Below, piece after piece: positions 5,751 to 15,175 of a DNA stretch of 40,230 bases. The notes under the pieces were generated by a model. That model saw only the letters and a program-made list of their open reading frames with translations. It was not told the origin of the DNA and did not search any database. The stretch lies in the NCBI GenBank assembly GCA_017458125.1, contig JAFTGB010000060.1, positions 1 to 40,230 of the forward strand. Direction: 5' to 3'. The position numbers and the translations under genes were made by a program. Within the stretch, counting starts at the first letter, position 1, and the number at the start of each line of letters is the position of its first letter. The stretch is from Prevotella sp. (lineage in GTDB: Bacteria > Bacteroidota > Bacteroidia > Bacteroidales > Bacteroidaceae).

Positions 5751-8555
5751 TTATTTCTGAAAGAGCCAGTCCACCTCGTTGCCTGCTCCGTTGAGTCCGC
5801 AGTCACGGGGCTTGATGTTGGTAGTGGTGAAGCCTGCCACCATGATGATGCCCTTGGGCAGGCGCAAGGTGTGACGGCCTGCCGGCAGTGCGTACTGGTG
5901 GATGTTCACCTTTGGCATCTGTACGATGCTGACGGCATTGGTCAGCACGGGCTCGGCCTGTCCGTACTCGTTGCCTGTGGCATCAGTCTCCAACTTAGGT
6001 GCTTTTGCCCACTTGGGGTCGTCGTCCTGGAAGAAGCCGACCAGCATCTTGACCGGCTCAGCACTCTCGAACGCTATGGTAGTACCCACGATGCGAGTGG
6101 TGTCGCGGTTCAGCACGAGGGCCTGCAGGTTACGCAGCTCCGGAGCCACGGAGTCGACGGGTGTGTCGGGGCGGTTCTCGAAGAGGACGGCGCCTTTTTT
6201 GAGTGTGGAGTGTTGAGTGTTGAGTGTTGAGTTTTGAGGGTTCTCGCCTTGCGAGCGACCAGAGGCCGATGAGAGGGTTGAGAGCAGGCGCACTTGTGCG
6301 GGCGTGGCGGCAACAATGTCGGTGGCCTTGGTGACGGCAGGATGCTTGAGCCGTTCTATGTTGGCCTTCAAGGCGTCCAGCTCCTCCTGGTACACGGTGG
6401 CCAGCTCGCTCCACGTCTTCATCTTGCCGCCGTCGCCACCGACGGGGATGCGGCGCTGGGCCGTCTGCATCGAGTTGGCATAGAGATACGTCTTGTCGGT
6501 AGTCTCCGCCAGCGTGAGCCATAGCCTCTGGCTTTCCTCAAGCAGCGGCACGGCATCATCTAACCATTTGATATCCTTTGTCCATTTGTAGTTCAGCACC
6601 TGCTGGGCAGCCAGCACCTTATAGCGGAAGGAACGGGCAAAGAGGTAGTAGCAGCAGATGTCGGCACACAGCCGTTCATACTCGTCGGCATGACGCGTGG
6701 GCCTGATGTCGGCCAGCGTGAGCGCATCGTAGGCTGTCTGCCCGTGCAGCACGCACTGGTCTACGATGTCTAAGGGCAGCTCGCCCTTGTGGGGCTGGTG
6801 CTTCCATTCTTTCTCCACATACTCTATGAGTTTCTCGCCCTCAGGGCCGCAGCTCTCGTAGAAGCCGGGATAGATGGTGTACTTATAGGGGTTCACCAGC
6901 TGGGCTATCTTCATGCCGAGGAGCAGCGTCTGGCGGTTACCTTCGGTGATGCCGAAGCGGCGCAGCAGCTTGGGTGCTATCTCGCCTGACTCATCGTAGG
7001 CGGTAAGTATCCGGGCGGCGGCCGTCGTGTCTATGCCGTAGTAGTCGGCTATCTGCCGCTTCCAGTAGCTGCGGTCGTCGCCGCGCTGGTCAGCCCATGC
7101 GTAGCGTCCCCACGCCCGATACCACATCCAGTCGCGGTCCAGCTGCTTCAGCCTGCTGCCGTCAGCCAGCTTGTCGGCCGTGTAAGGCCAGTCCCAGTAG
7201 GAGGCCTGCGGATAGAGGTGCAGACCCTTTGAGTGGTGCACGCGGTGCATGGCCTGCACGGTCTTCTGAACGAAGGCCGGACTCGACCACCGCCACGGCT
7301 CCAGGTTGGCCAGGATGTGCACGTTGTCTATGTGCACCGGTGCGGCCTCGGCCAGCTGGCGGTGCGTCTCGCCCCACGGTCCTCCGGGGGTATAGGTGGT
7401 CAGCGACTCCCCCGTATATTTCGACATGGTGTAGATGTTGGGGTAGAGGGGCAGCGACTCCTTCAGCACCAACGGCCCGTCGGTGTCGTGCGAGCGCAGC
7501 ACGAGAGGTGGGAAAGTTTTGAGGGTTGAGTGTTGAGTGTTGAATGTTGAGTGTTGAGTTTTGAAGTTTTCGTCTTCGTTTTCGTTTTCGTCTTCGTCTT
7601 CGTTTTCGTCTTCGTTTTCGTTTAAGCCGTCCAGGATGCCGGGAATGATGGTTTCTTTCATCCATTTCACGTCGTCGTCGATGGTCGCCATGGCCTCACC
7701 TAAGCATACCAAGAGTCCCACATTGGGGTAGTTCTTGATGAACGCGGCTATCGACTTGCGCGTATAATCGCTGATGAGCGGCGTGATGGGGCGGTGGCGA
7801 TCCTGCGTCTTCAGCCCGTAGTGGTCGGCAAAGGGCTTGCTCAGTATGATGTTGTAGAACATCTGGATGACCCAGATGCCGCGCTTGTCTGCCTCATGGG
7901 TCAGAAACGAGAACATGTCCACGTTCTTTTGGAACGTCGCCTCGTCTACCTCCAAGGCAAAGGGATAGTCCGCCAGCTTGACCAGCGAGGCAAAGGGATG
8001 GCCGTTCCACAGGTAGAGCGAGTTATACTTGTTCTCCACCATCATGTCTAAGTATTTCACCCACTCCGCCTTGTCATAGAACCAAGGGAAGTTCTCGGGC
8101 GTGTACGGGTACTCATAGACTCCGTGGCCGGGCAGGTAGACCGTCTTCTGCAGTCCTATGCATGTGCCGCGCATCACCATCTGCGGCTCATCCTTGATGG
8201 GTTGCTGCGCCGCCGCAACAAACGCCGTGAGGCCGCCCGCCGTCTTGACGCGCTCTGCCAACTCCACGCAACCGTAGATGACACCCGACGCGTCGTTGCC
8301 CGCCACCGTCAGGCCCCGCTTGCTCTTCGTGATGCTGTAGCCCTCGGCCGTCCCGCTGCCCGTGTTGACCAGCGTGATGGCCAGTCCCTTCCGGGCTGTC
8401 ACCTCGCAGCCTAAGGCCGTCAGTTTCCCTGCGAGGTACTCCTTGGCATACTGCTCGCGCTCCGATGCCTTCTTGCTTGTCACGATATACACTTGCTGGG
8501 CCACGGCAGTCATAGCCACGGCTACCAGCACCCCAAGGGCTAACAGTCTCTTCAT
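5751..8555 (-). CDS. Secreted GH138-like glycosidase (candidate alpha-galacturonidase, BT0997-like)
   Basis: A 934-aa protein with signal peptide MKRLLALGVLVAVAMTAVAQ. Residues ~20-110 form a small alpha/beta domain like domain 2 of GH20/GH67 enzymes (REQYAKEYLAGKLTALG). A (beta/alpha)8-type catalytic region follows (MMVENKYNSLYLWNGHPF, WVIQMFYNIILSKPF, LLVCLGEAM with E287, YPQASYWDWPY, CGPEGEKLIEYVEKEW), then C-terminal sandwich domains. The gene lies 9 bp upstream of the GH137-GH2 gene. In B. thetaiotaomicron the GH138 gene BT0997 is next to BT0996, and GH138 removes GalA from RG-II chain A. I assign it from this synteny and general layout, not from a motif I can prove. An acidic Asn/Glu/Asp insert (residues ~311-346) and a second insert (~772-785) come from repeat arrays. 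Confidence 0.6.
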   Translation of the reverse strand: MKRLLALGVLVAVAMTAVAQQVYIVTSKKASEREQYAKEYLAGKLTALGCEVTARKGLAITLVNTGSGTAEGYSITKSKRGLTVAGNDASGVIYGCVELAERVKTAGGLTAFVAAAQQPIKDEPQMVMRGTCIGLQKTVYLPGHGVYEYPYTPENFPWFYDKAEWVKYLDMMVENKYNSLYLWNGHPFASLVKLADYPFALEVDEATFQKNVDMFSFLTHEADKRGIWVIQMFYNIILSKPFADHYGLKTQDRHRPITPLISDYTRKSIAAFIKNYPNVGLLVCLGEAMATIDDDVKWMKETIIPGILDGLNENEDENEDEDENENEDENFKTQHSTFNTQHSTLKTFPPLVLRSHDTDGPLVLKESLPLYPNIYTMSKYTGESLTTYTPGGPWGETHRQLAEAAPVHIDNVHILANLEPWRWSSPAFVQKTVQAMHRVHHSKGLHLYPQASYWDWPYTADKLADGSRLKQLDRDWMWYRAWGRYAWADQRGDDRSYWKRQIADYYGIDTTAAARILTAYDESGEIAPKLLRRFGITEGNRQTLLLGMKIAQLVNPYKYTIYPGFYESCGPEGEKLIEYVEKEWKHQPHKGELPLDIVDQCVLHGQTAYDALTLADIRPTRHADEYERLCADICCYYLFARSFRYKVLAAQQVLNYKWTKDIKWLDDAVPLLEESQRLWLTLAETTDKTYLYANSMQTAQRRIPVGGDGGKMKTWSELATVYQEELDALKANIERLKHPAVTKATDIVAATPAQVRLLSTLSSASGRSQGENPQNSTLNTQHSTLKKGAVLFENRPDTPVDSVAPELRNLQALVLNRDTTRIVGTTIAFESAEPVKMLVGFFQDDDPKWAKAPKLETDATGNEYGQAEPVLTNAVSIVQMPKVNIHQYALPAGRHTLRLPKGIIMVAGFTTTNIKPRDCGLNGAGNEVDWLFQK
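6201..6241. repeat. In-gene 7-nt array E (TTGAGTG units)
   Basis: Five units of GTGTTGA/GTTTTGA in tandem. It is translated as NSTLNTQHSTLKK in a C-terminal linker of the GH138-like protein. Confidence 0.85.
7519..7623. repeat. In-gene composite repeat array F (7-mers plus 6-mers)
   Basis: Units of TTGAGTG/TTGAATG are followed without a break by about ten hexamers TCGTCT/TCGTTT. It is translated as an Asn/Glu/Asp run followed by NFKTQHSTFNTQHSTLK. The insert sits in the catalytic region of the GH138-like enzyme after KETIIPGILDGL. Confidence 0.9.
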
Positions 8556-8559
8556 GCTT

Positions 8560-8598
8560 CAACCTTTTAACATTTTAACCTTCTAACCTTTTAACATC
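8560..8598. repeat. 8-nt tandem repeat in front of the GH138-like start codon
   Basis: On the minus strand units close to AAGGTTAA run up to the ATG at 8555 (TTAAAAGG, TTAGAAGG, TTAAAATG, TTAAAAGG, TTGAAGC). It fills most of the 72-nt gap after the cytochrome synthase gene. Confidence 0.8.
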
Positions 8599-8627
8599 AA
8601 TAAGACGCTGAAGCCCAGGAATTGTCA

Positions 8628-10745
8628 TCATGCGTAGCTGTGCATGCCGCCCAGGAAGTAGTTCACTCCGAAGTAGGTCATCAGTATGGTCAGAAAGGCC
8701 AGCGTCATGTAGACGTGGTATCTTAGCGGGTTGCTGTTGGGGTTTAGTGGCGAGAACATACGGTGAGCCGGTGCGGCATAGACCATGAAGGTGATGAGCG
8801 CCCATGTCTCTTTCGGGTCCCACGACCAGTAGGTGCCCCACGACACATTGGCCCAGATGGCCCCGATGAATATGCCGAAGCCCAGACAGGTCAGCGCGGG
8901 GAAGAGCATCAGCTGTCCTAACAGGTGCAACTGCTGCCGCTGTCCTTTGAGGAAGAGTGCCGTCAGCGATGCGATGAAAGTGAGCGCCAGCAGGGCGAAG
9001 GCCATCATGATGATGCTCACGTGCAGCGTCAGCAGCGGCGAGTTGAGCACCGGCATGAGGTGCGTAATCTGCGGGTCCATCTGCGAAATGTGGCTCACCA
9101 GCAGGAAGAAGCCTGCCAGCAGGAAGCCGAAGGTCAGCATGACGGGGAAGCGTCGGCTGCCCGCCATGGCCAGCAGCATGACCGCCCAGGCCAGGAAGAG
9201 CATGGTCTCGTAGCCGTTAGCCATCGGTATGTGGCCTGTTATCGTCCAGCGCAAGGCCAGGCATACGGTCAGTGCCGCAAAGCACAACAGCAGCAGCACC
9301 AGCCCGTAGCGCCTGCCCTTCGTCTCGTACCATGTCCTTTTGAAGATGAGGACGAGGAAGCTGAGCATGCCTACCGTCAGGCAGACCATGAAAAGAATGG
9401 TGGCAAACGGAATCTTGTTGTATATGAGCTCTGCCTTCACCCGCGTGCCGTCAGGCAGAGACGCTGCGCCGAAGGTCTGCTGATACTCCAGCATTTTGTC
9501 CAAGTATTGGTTGGCGCGGTCAAAGCGCCCGGCCTGTATCTCCCCGTTGAGCAGCGTGAACACCTCCCGCATGTACTTCCGGTGCTCGCTGTCCATGTCG
9601 GCGGGAAGCGTGCTCGTAGGTGCATACCACGTGACGCGCCCTTTGTCGGTGTAGGGAAACAGCTTCAGCGGCCTTCCCTGGTGCAGCTCCATGATGAGTG
9701 CAATGCGGTCGTCTATCTTTGCCACATCCTTGTCCTGAAGGTACGGGCCCAGCCGGTAGCCCCCGGCACCGAAGAAGCTGTTGAAGCTGGCATAGTCGGG
9801 CAGCCGCAGGCGCTGCTTCATCTCGCTGCCCTTGATTTTGATGACGGCCTCGCGCGTCCAGTCGTCGTAGTAGAAGATGAAGCCCGTCAGCACCTGTGCC
9901 GCACTGTATCCGTCGTAGGAACGCTTGCCATAGAGCTTCTTGGTGAAGTCCAGGGCATAGGTCTCCACCGGGCAGACACGGTCGTTGTAGACCATATAGA
10001 GGTGGGCAAAGCGGTCGGCAGTCTGTGGCGGCAGCACGCGGGGAGCGGCGTTCGTGCCACCGCACACGGCGACAACGGCGCACACGGCTGCCGCCCGTCT
10101 CAGCAGGTAGCGGTAAGTTCCCTGCGGGTCGACGAGCATCCACACCAAGGCAACGAACAGCAGGGCGTAGCCGACGTAGGTGACGGGGATGCCCCACGGG
10201 TCGCTGTTCATGGCCAGCACACTGCCCTGCAGGTCTTCGTCATAGCTGCTCTGATAGAGGCGCACGCCATGATGGCTGACGATGTTGTTCATCGACACTA
10301 CCGCCTCTTCTGCTCCGTCTATGACGATGTGCGACACATAGTCGGCGGGAGCCTGTGTGCCTGCATGGTATTTCACTTCAAACGCCGTGAGCCTGACGGT
10401 GAAGGGCAGAGCGTGTTCCTCAAGGTCGGCAGTCTGGTAGCGGTCGGTTTGCTCCCCCGTCCGCAGGTGCACTATGCCCTGAGTAGCTGTCAGATGGGTG
10501 AGCAAAGCACCCGACAGGATGACGACAAACGACAGGTGCAGCAGCACTACCGACACCCGGCGCACCCTGCGCCTGAGGAAGCAGAGCACGGCGGCAGCGG
10601 TGAGCAAAGCCCACAGGGCCGAGAACCACCATGCACCGTAGATGTGTTCAGAGACGTACGTGGTACCCTGATATTTCTCAACAATCGTGGCAGCCGCCAT
10701 GACGGCGACTACCACGACATAAAGCGCTATGACTGTTTTCTTCAT
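8628..10745 (-). CDS. ResB-CcsA fusion cytochrome c biogenesis protein
   Basis: A 705-aa polytopic membrane protein that joins both System II subunits. The N-terminal ResB/CcsB part has several spans (MKKTVIALYVVVVAVMAA..., VVLLHLSFVVILSGALLTHL) and a large periplasmic region. The C-terminal CcsA part begins near residue 440 (FATILFMVCLTVGML). It holds the heme-presenting tryptophan-rich motif WGTYWSWDPKETW and conserved histidines in LLTLHVSIIMMAF and PAHRMF. System II exports heme and ligates it to CxxCH cysteines. The gene starts directly against the stop of the di-heme oxidoreductase gene (10745/10746), so its client is probably that protein. It most resembles the NrfI/CcsBA fusions of Bacteroidetes and epsilonproteobacteria. 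Confidence 0.9.
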   Translation of the reverse strand: MKKTVIALYVVVVAVMAAATIVEKYQGTTYVSEHIYGAWWFSALWALLTAAAVLCFLRRRVRRVSVVLLHLSFVVILSGALLTHLTATQGIVHLRTGEQTDRYQTADLEEHALPFTVRLTAFEVKYHAGTQAPADYVSHIVIDGAEEAVVSMNNIVSHHGVRLYQSSYDEDLQGSVLAMNSDPWGIPVTYVGYALLFVALVWMLVDPQGTYRYLLRRAAAVCAVVAVCGGTNAAPRVLPPQTADRFAHLYMVYNDRVCPVETYALDFTKKLYGKRSYDGYSAAQVLTGFIFYYDDWTREAVIKIKGSEMKQRLRLPDYASFNSFFGAGGYRLGPYLQDKDVAKIDDRIALIMELHQGRPLKLFPYTDKGRVTWYAPTSTLPADMDSEHRKYMREVFTLLNGEIQAGRFDRANQYLDKMLEYQQTFGAASLPDGTRVKAELIYNKIPFATILFMVCLTVGMLSFLVLIFKRTWYETKGRRYGLVLLLLCFAALTVCLALRWTITGHIPMANGYETMLFLAWAVMLLAMAGSRRFPVMLTFGFLLAGFFLLVSHISQMDPQITHLMPVLNSPLLTLHVSIIMMAFALLALTFIASLTALFLKGQRQQLHLLGQLMLFPALTCLGFGIFIGAIWANVSWGTYWSWDPKETWALITFMVYAAPAHRMFSPLNPNSNPLRYHVYMTLAFLTILMTYFGVNYFLGGMHSYA

Positions 10746-12500
10746 TTAAATGGACTCGATGAACTTAACCACGGCGTCACGGTCGGCCTTGGGCAGGTTG
10801 TAGAACTGCTCCGTAGCGCGGTAAGCATCCGACTCCTTGGAGTAGCCGTGCCACATAATGGCCTCGATGACCGTGCGTGCACGGCAGTCGTGCAGCCGGT
10901 CGTCGGCACCCGTCAGCTGGCGGCTCAGTCCGCGTCCCCACAGCGGTGTGGTGCGACACCAGCCCGTGCGGATGTCGTTCACCATGAACAGCCGGTGCTG
11001 CACCATGTCGGTGTAGGGCCAGATGGTCTGGTTGGCGTAGCGCGGCAGCATGGCCGAGGCGCTCTTGCCTATGCTGGCGGCGTAGGCCTTTATCGAGGCG
11101 TCCACCCACATATTGTCCTGACCGGTCTTCCACGACGGACGGTGGCACTGGGCACAGCCCATCTGGCTGAACAGCTCCTTGCCGCGCTGCACGTCGCTCT
11201 GGTCTAAGTTGCGGGCGGCAGGCACTGCCAAGCCACGGTGCCACACCATGAACTGGTAATACTGCTTGTCGCTCATCTCCTCCTTGCCGCCGTAGTATTC
11301 GTCGTTCAGCAGGTACTTCTCGAAGGTGCTCTTGTAGGCAATGCTGGGCGTGTTCAGCACCTCATAGACGCGCTGGCGTATGCCCTCGTCCGTGCCGTCG
11401 GCATAGTAGGGGTGCAGAATGCTAAGCGGCGACTGTCCGTTCTTCTTGATATAGTCGATGACTTCCGCGTCCTCGCTCTGTGCCTTGGCCCACGCCGTAG
11501 TGGTGTAGAGCCAGTGGCGGTCCGAGCGGGTTACGTTGGTAATGTTCCAAATCGCGTTGGCGCCGGCACCGTCCTGCAGCGAACCGCGCGTCATGGCATA
11601 GGTGAACTTCTTCAGCGGACCGTGCGAGCCCTTGTGGCTGCCCGTGTCGTTATAGGGTGCCGAGTAGTAGGCCGAGGCCTTGAAGGCTCCTGCCGCTTTG
11701 TCCCACATGGCCGGGTTCAGTTCCACATACTGCGACTCCTTGCGCCACTGCTCCTCGATGTCCTCGTCGTCGATGGCGTCCAACAGTCCTGTGCCATAGA
11801 TGCCGATGGTCGACTCCAGGCGCACCTCATAGTTCTCCGGTTTCGGATTGGTGTTGAAAGCCGACTGGGGAATGGTCACTTCGGGGTAGATGAGCGAGTA
11901 GGTCTCGCCGTCGGCGAACTTCATCGGCAGCCCGCTCTCCATGGCCGTCACGTTCTTCCACTCGATGCTGATCTGGTTTTCGTCGATGGGTGCCTTGAAG
12001 GGCGACATGGCCTGTGTCTGCGGCATGCCCGTCACCTCGCTGATGTAGGCGTTGTTGTCCGGGTGGTAGATGACCAGCAGATAGCCGTTGCCGATGGTGT
12101 TGGCACGGTATTCGGTCTGACGCTTGCCGTGGCCGTAGCTGGGGTGACAGGCTATGCAGCCGTTGCGCACCCACGCCGGTCCGAGCCCCTTGCGGGGTGC
12201 GACGTCGAAGGTGTAGAGATGCTCGAAGAAGTCCTCACCGGTGTTGAAGTCTTCTTCCATGCCGGCCTTCTCAGCCGCAGGCGTAATGGCCGAATAGGAG
12301 GCATTCTCCGTCGTGCCTAACTCGCCGCCGGGATACCACTCCTCGGCGGTGAAATTGCCGACAGCGGTGCCGAACTTGCTCTCCGTGGGGGTCAGCCCGC
12401 CCAGGTTTTGGGTGTCGTCACCATTGTCGGAACAGGCTGTCAGCATGCCCATGCATGCCAACAGCCCATAGAAAGTCTGCTTCTTGAATAGTCTGGTCAT
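10746..12500 (-). CDS. Di-heme oxidoreductase lipoprotein (DHOR / COG3488)
   Basis: A 584-aa protein with a lipoprotein signal (LLACMGMLTACSDN, lipobox LTAC|S at C23). There are two c-type heme sites, C115-I-A-C-H119 (NGCIACHPSYGHG) and C449-A-Q-C-H453 (GCAQCHRPSWKTG). Near the end is the family signature region HDCRARTVIEAIMWHG. It belongs to the 'putative thiol oxidoreductase' di-heme family, often found next to imelysin genes. The electron donor and acceptor are unknown; imelysin partners suggest a periplasmic iron redox role. It sits between the imelysin gene (48 bp upstream, filled by an 8-nt repeat) and the ResB-CcsA gene, which would mature its hemes. Confidence 0.88.
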   Translation of the reverse strand: MTRLFKKQTFYGLLACMGMLTACSDNGDDTQNLGGLTPTESKFGTAVGNFTAEEWYPGGELGTTENASYSAITPAAEKAGMEEDFNTGEDFFEHLYTFDVAPRKGLGPAWVRNGCIACHPSYGHGKRQTEYRANTIGNGYLLVIYHPDNNAYISEVTGMPQTQAMSPFKAPIDENQISIEWKNVTAMESGLPMKFADGETYSLIYPEVTIPQSAFNTNPKPENYEVRLESTIGIYGTGLLDAIDDEDIEEQWRKESQYVELNPAMWDKAAGAFKASAYYSAPYNDTGSHKGSHGPLKKFTYAMTRGSLQDGAGANAIWNITNVTRSDRHWLYTTTAWAKAQSEDAEVIDYIKKNGQSPLSILHPYYADGTDEGIRQRVYEVLNTPSIAYKSTFEKYLLNDEYYGGKEEMSDKQYYQFMVWHRGLAVPAARNLDQSDVQRGKELFSQMGCAQCHRPSWKTGQDNMWVDASIKAYAASIGKSASAMLPRYANQTIWPYTDMVQHRLFMVNDIRTGWCRTTPLWGRGLSRQLTGADDRLHDCRARTVIEAIMWHGYSKESDAYRATEQFYNLPKADRDAVVKFIESI

Positions 12501-12548
12501 AACCTTTAACCTTTTAACCTTTTAACTTTTCAACCTTTTAACCTTTCA
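12501..12548. repeat. 8-nt tandem repeat in front of the di-heme gene start codon
   Basis: On the minus strand about five units of AAGGTTAA/AAAGTTAA lead directly into the ATG at 12500. It occupies the whole gap to the imelysin stop. Confidence 0.85.
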
Positions 12549-13829
12549 TCACCAGTCCCAGTCGTCCTCGAACGCTATGTCCCAGATGGTCGAGCAATAC
12601 TTGACGAAAGGCGCAGGCATGTTGCCAATCTTGGTGATGGCAGTGCTGACGGCGTCCTCCACGCTGGTGTTGACCTCCGAGGCTGCGACGTTGGCAAAGA
12701 AACTGTGGAAGCTGACAGCGGCGGCGCTGCCGTTGGTGCTGCCCAACCACACGTTGCGGATGCTGCGGATGTTGTCCTGGAAGTCGGTGATGGAGTTGTA
12801 ACTGTAGGGCGACTCGACGTACGAGACGTCGCCGGCGCTGAACGGATTGGCTATCTTGGCCGTTCCTACCTCGTTGGCTATACCCACGCACGAGCCCTCG
12901 TCGTTGCTCAGCACCTGCGAGATGGCCAGCTTGATGTCGGAGAAGGTGCTCTTGCTGTTTTGTCCGGCAGTCCTCAGGTTCTCGCCGTAGTTCAGTCCGT
13001 TCTCCGTGGTATATTTCAGGCCGGCAGCCTTGACCACGCTCACACGGTTGGCGTTGGCCGTCGTCTCGCCCTCCCAGGCTACCTGCAGCTGGAAACAGCG
13101 CTGCTTGAGCAGCGTGCAGATGGTCTGCGCATACTTCAGCTCCTGTGCTCCGGTCACCTTCTCGAAGTTCTTGTAAGTGTCGTAGCCCTGGAACTCAGCC
13201 ACCGTGCGCGGCTGTCCGTTGCGGAAGAGAATGAACTCCAAAGCGTGGAAACCCAGAATGGTGGCGTCCTCCAGCATGGCGTCGCTCATGCCGCTCAGGA
13301 AATAGCTGATGAGCAGCGAGCGGTTCAGCGGCCATGAGTCGATGGTGGGGTCGATGTCGAAGTCGGAGGCGGCACCCATGAGGAATGCCTCCGAGCGCTC
13401 CCAGTTCTCGCGTGCTGCCTTGAAGTCGTCGCAGGCAGTGTTGATTTGCGCCTGCGTGATGCTGCTTGTCGTCAGACCGTTGAGTGTGCTCTCCAGGTGT
13501 TCCACGTCGTCGGCTAACTTCGTGTAGGTCGGTACGATGACGTTGCTCACCAGACCGGCCAGCACCTGGCGCAGGAAGGCCTCCTGTCCGGTGTTCAGTG
13601 CGGAGTTGGATATCACGGCATTGGCCGCCACGAAGTTGGTGACCACGTCATCGCAGGCATCAATGGCTGCGTTGCCGTAGCTGCGGTCCTTGTACTTGGC
13701 CTCGTCGACGGTGGCCGGGCTGTCGCCGCTGCCGCTGTTGCCGCTGTTGTTGTCGTCGTCACTGCCACAGGCAGTAAGCATCAGGCCTGCCATGAGCAGG
13801 CTCATCAGTGAGTAGGTAATTCTTTTCAT
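12549..13829 (-). CDS. Imelysin-family (M75) lipoprotein, iron-regulated type
   Basis: A 426-aa protein with a lipoprotein signal (LLMAGLMLTACGSDD, lipobox C21) and an acidic Asn/Gly/Ser tether. The imelysin core is all-helical and carries the GxHxxE motif as GFHALEFILF (H195, E198). Such proteins bind iron or heme at the surface or in the periplasm (IrpA, ICMP, EfeO M75 domain); peptidase activity is doubtful. Second gene of the porin-imelysin-DHOR-Ccs unit. An iron-uptake role is inferred from the family. The sequence does not identify the ligand. Confidence 0.88.
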   Translation of the reverse strand: MKRITYSLMSLLMAGLMLTACGSDDDNNSGNSGSGDSPATVDEAKYKDRSYGNAAIDACDDVVTNFVAANAVISNSALNTGQEAFLRQVLAGLVSNVIVPTYTKLADDVEHLESTLNGLTTSSITQAQINTACDDFKAARENWERSEAFLMGAASDFDIDPTIDSWPLNRSLLISYFLSGMSDAMLEDATILGFHALEFILFRNGQPRTVAEFQGYDTYKNFEKVTGAQELKYAQTICTLLKQRCFQLQVAWEGETTANANRVSVVKAAGLKYTTENGLNYGENLRTAGQNSKSTFSDIKLAISQVLSNDEGSCVGIANEVGTAKIANPFSAGDVSYVESPYSYNSITDFQDNIRSIRNVWLGSTNGSAAAVSFHSFFANVAASEVNTSVEDAVSTAITKIGNMPAPFVKYCSTIWDIAFEDDWDW

Positions 13830-13858
13830 CTTTCGTTTATTTATATGATTTATGTGGT

Positions 13859-15151
13859 TTACATGAAAAATCCCTCGTAGGCAATGCCGATGTTGACGGA
13901 AGGCTCGTCGTTGTAGAGCGACTTCAGGTAGCGCTTGGAGTATTCTCCTTTGACGACAATCTGCTTGATGGGGTAGTAGTTGATGCCGAAGGCCATGCGC
14001 TTGACGGCGGTATAGTCGTAGTGCGTGTCCTTGGTGGCACTGGCATACGGGTTGTAAGCCTCAAAGCGGCCGAAGAGGTAGAGCTTCTGCTGCTTCTCCC
14101 TCAGGCAGGCAATCTGCGAGAAAATGTCGTAACCGGCCTCTACGCCCACTGCGTAGGCGTTGCTGCTGACAAAGGCCGAGTGCTTGTAAGGCGACTTGGA
14201 GTTCAGGCGGTTGTAGACGTACTTCAACTGCTCCGCATCGCCAAGATACCCATAGTCGGCCTGTCCGCGCACTATCCAGTTGTAGCCCTTGTAGGTGAAG
14301 TCGACGCTGCCGATGACCACCTTGCCTTTGTAGGTGGCTCCGACGCCGTTGGCTTCGCTGGGGTAGCTGTTGCCGATGGAGTGCCCGTAGTAGCCGCTCA
14401 GTCCTATGCGCAGCCCCGGCACCGTGTAGTTGTCGATGCGCAGGGCGGCACCGTACTTGTTGGCCACGTCGAACTCCAAGGGCGACTTGTTGCCTTTCTT
14501 TATCCAGCCCACGTTGGTGAAATGGTCGGCATTCAGACCAGCCAGGAACTGCGCCTCATAGCGGAAGTCGCCGTAGCGGCCCCAGAAGGACACGCCCGTC
14601 TGGTGCCATGTGGAGGGCATGATGGTGTTTTCGCCCTCGGGACGATAGACGGTGAAGAAGTTCAGCGGCTCGTGATGGGCGTTGTTCAGGCCCACCGGCA
14701 CTACTATGTGACCGACACGCAGGTTGGCCCACCGTGCAAACGACTTCTGAAGCCAGAACTGCTCCAGCTCCACTTCGCCGCCCTTCTCGGTCTCCTGTTC
14801 CCACTCGCCGCCTTCCTCGTCTTCCTTCTCGTAGGCAATGCCGTTGCCGCCGTGCTCGAACTCTATCTCTGTGCCCATCGACCAGCCCTTGCCGAAGTCG
14901 TAACCTAAATAGACAACGGCATGGGGAATGTCGAAGCGACCGTGCGAGGGGTCGTTCTTATGGGCTTCGGGCTGACTGTAGCGGCTGACGTGGTCGCTGT
15001 AAAAGTTGCGCGAAAAGACGACCTCGCCATAGCCGCCCACCGTGAAGCGCGAACCGCCGGCATGATTGAATGTGCTGTCGCTGGCCTCAACCTGTGCCGA
15101 GGCCGTGGCCATAGTGGCCAGTGTGATTATTGCAAGTGCTGTACGTTTCAT
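13859..15151 (-). CDS. Outer-membrane porin (phosphate-selective O/P-like barrel)
   Basis: A 431-aa protein with signal peptide MKRTALAIITLATMATASAQ. Repeated amphipathic strands run to the C-terminal VNIGIAYEGFFM. Features typical of the porin O/P-like group are RFTVGGYGEVVFSRNF, the FDIPHAVVYLGYDF strand, LEQFWLQKSFARWANLRVGH and VPVGLNNAHHEPLNFFTV. A very acidic loop (EKEDEEGGEWEQETEKGGEVE region, residues ~115-135) could bind cations. I start at 15151, not at the upstream ATG at 15190, because the promoter -7 box (15176-15183) lies between them. First gene of the iron/redox unit and its likely outer-membrane entry pore. Confidence 0.82.
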   Translation of the reverse strand: MKRTALAIITLATMATASAQVEASDSTFNHAGGSRFTVGGYGEVVFSRNFYSDHVSRYSQPEAHKNDPSHGRFDIPHAVVYLGYDFGKGWSMGTEIEFEHGGNGIAYEKEDEEGGEWEQETEKGGEVELEQFWLQKSFARWANLRVGHIVVPVGLNNAHHEPLNFFTVYRPEGENTIMPSTWHQTGVSFWGRYGDFRYEAQFLAGLNADHFTNVGWIKKGNKSPLEFDVANKYGAALRIDNYTVPGLRIGLSGYYGHSIGNSYPSEANGVGATYKGKVVIGSVDFTYKGYNWIVRGQADYGYLGDAEQLKYVYNRLNSKSPYKHSAFVSSNAYAVGVEAGYDIFSQIACLREKQQKLYLFGRFEAYNPYASATKDTHYDYTAVKRMAFGINYYPIKQIVVKGEYSKRYLKSLYNDEPSVNIGIAYEGFFM

Positions 15152-15175
15152 CTCGATACTATTGTTTTCGGGACG

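Noticed and set aside
7563-7623. The acidic Asn/Glu/Asp run in the GH138-like protein as a calcium-binding domain
   Set aside because: It is the translation of the TCGTCT/TCGTTT hexamers and recurs in the unrelated GH78 gene, so it reflects the DNA repeat, not a conserved domain.
7162-7665. An Arg/Lys-rich 167-codon minus-strand frame
   Set aside because: It is the out-of-frame reading of the hexamer array within the GH138-like gene.
8925-11207. A 760-codon open frame on the plus strand opposite the cytochrome synthase and di-heme genes
   Set aside because: It is the antisense of two clear genes with heme motifs in GC-rich DNA; the translation is Gln/His/Arg/Val-rich without domains.
11238-12320. 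A 360-codon plus-strand frame opposite the di-heme gene
   Set aside because: Antisense shadow; composition is Val/Leu/Arg-rich and has no family signature or promoter.
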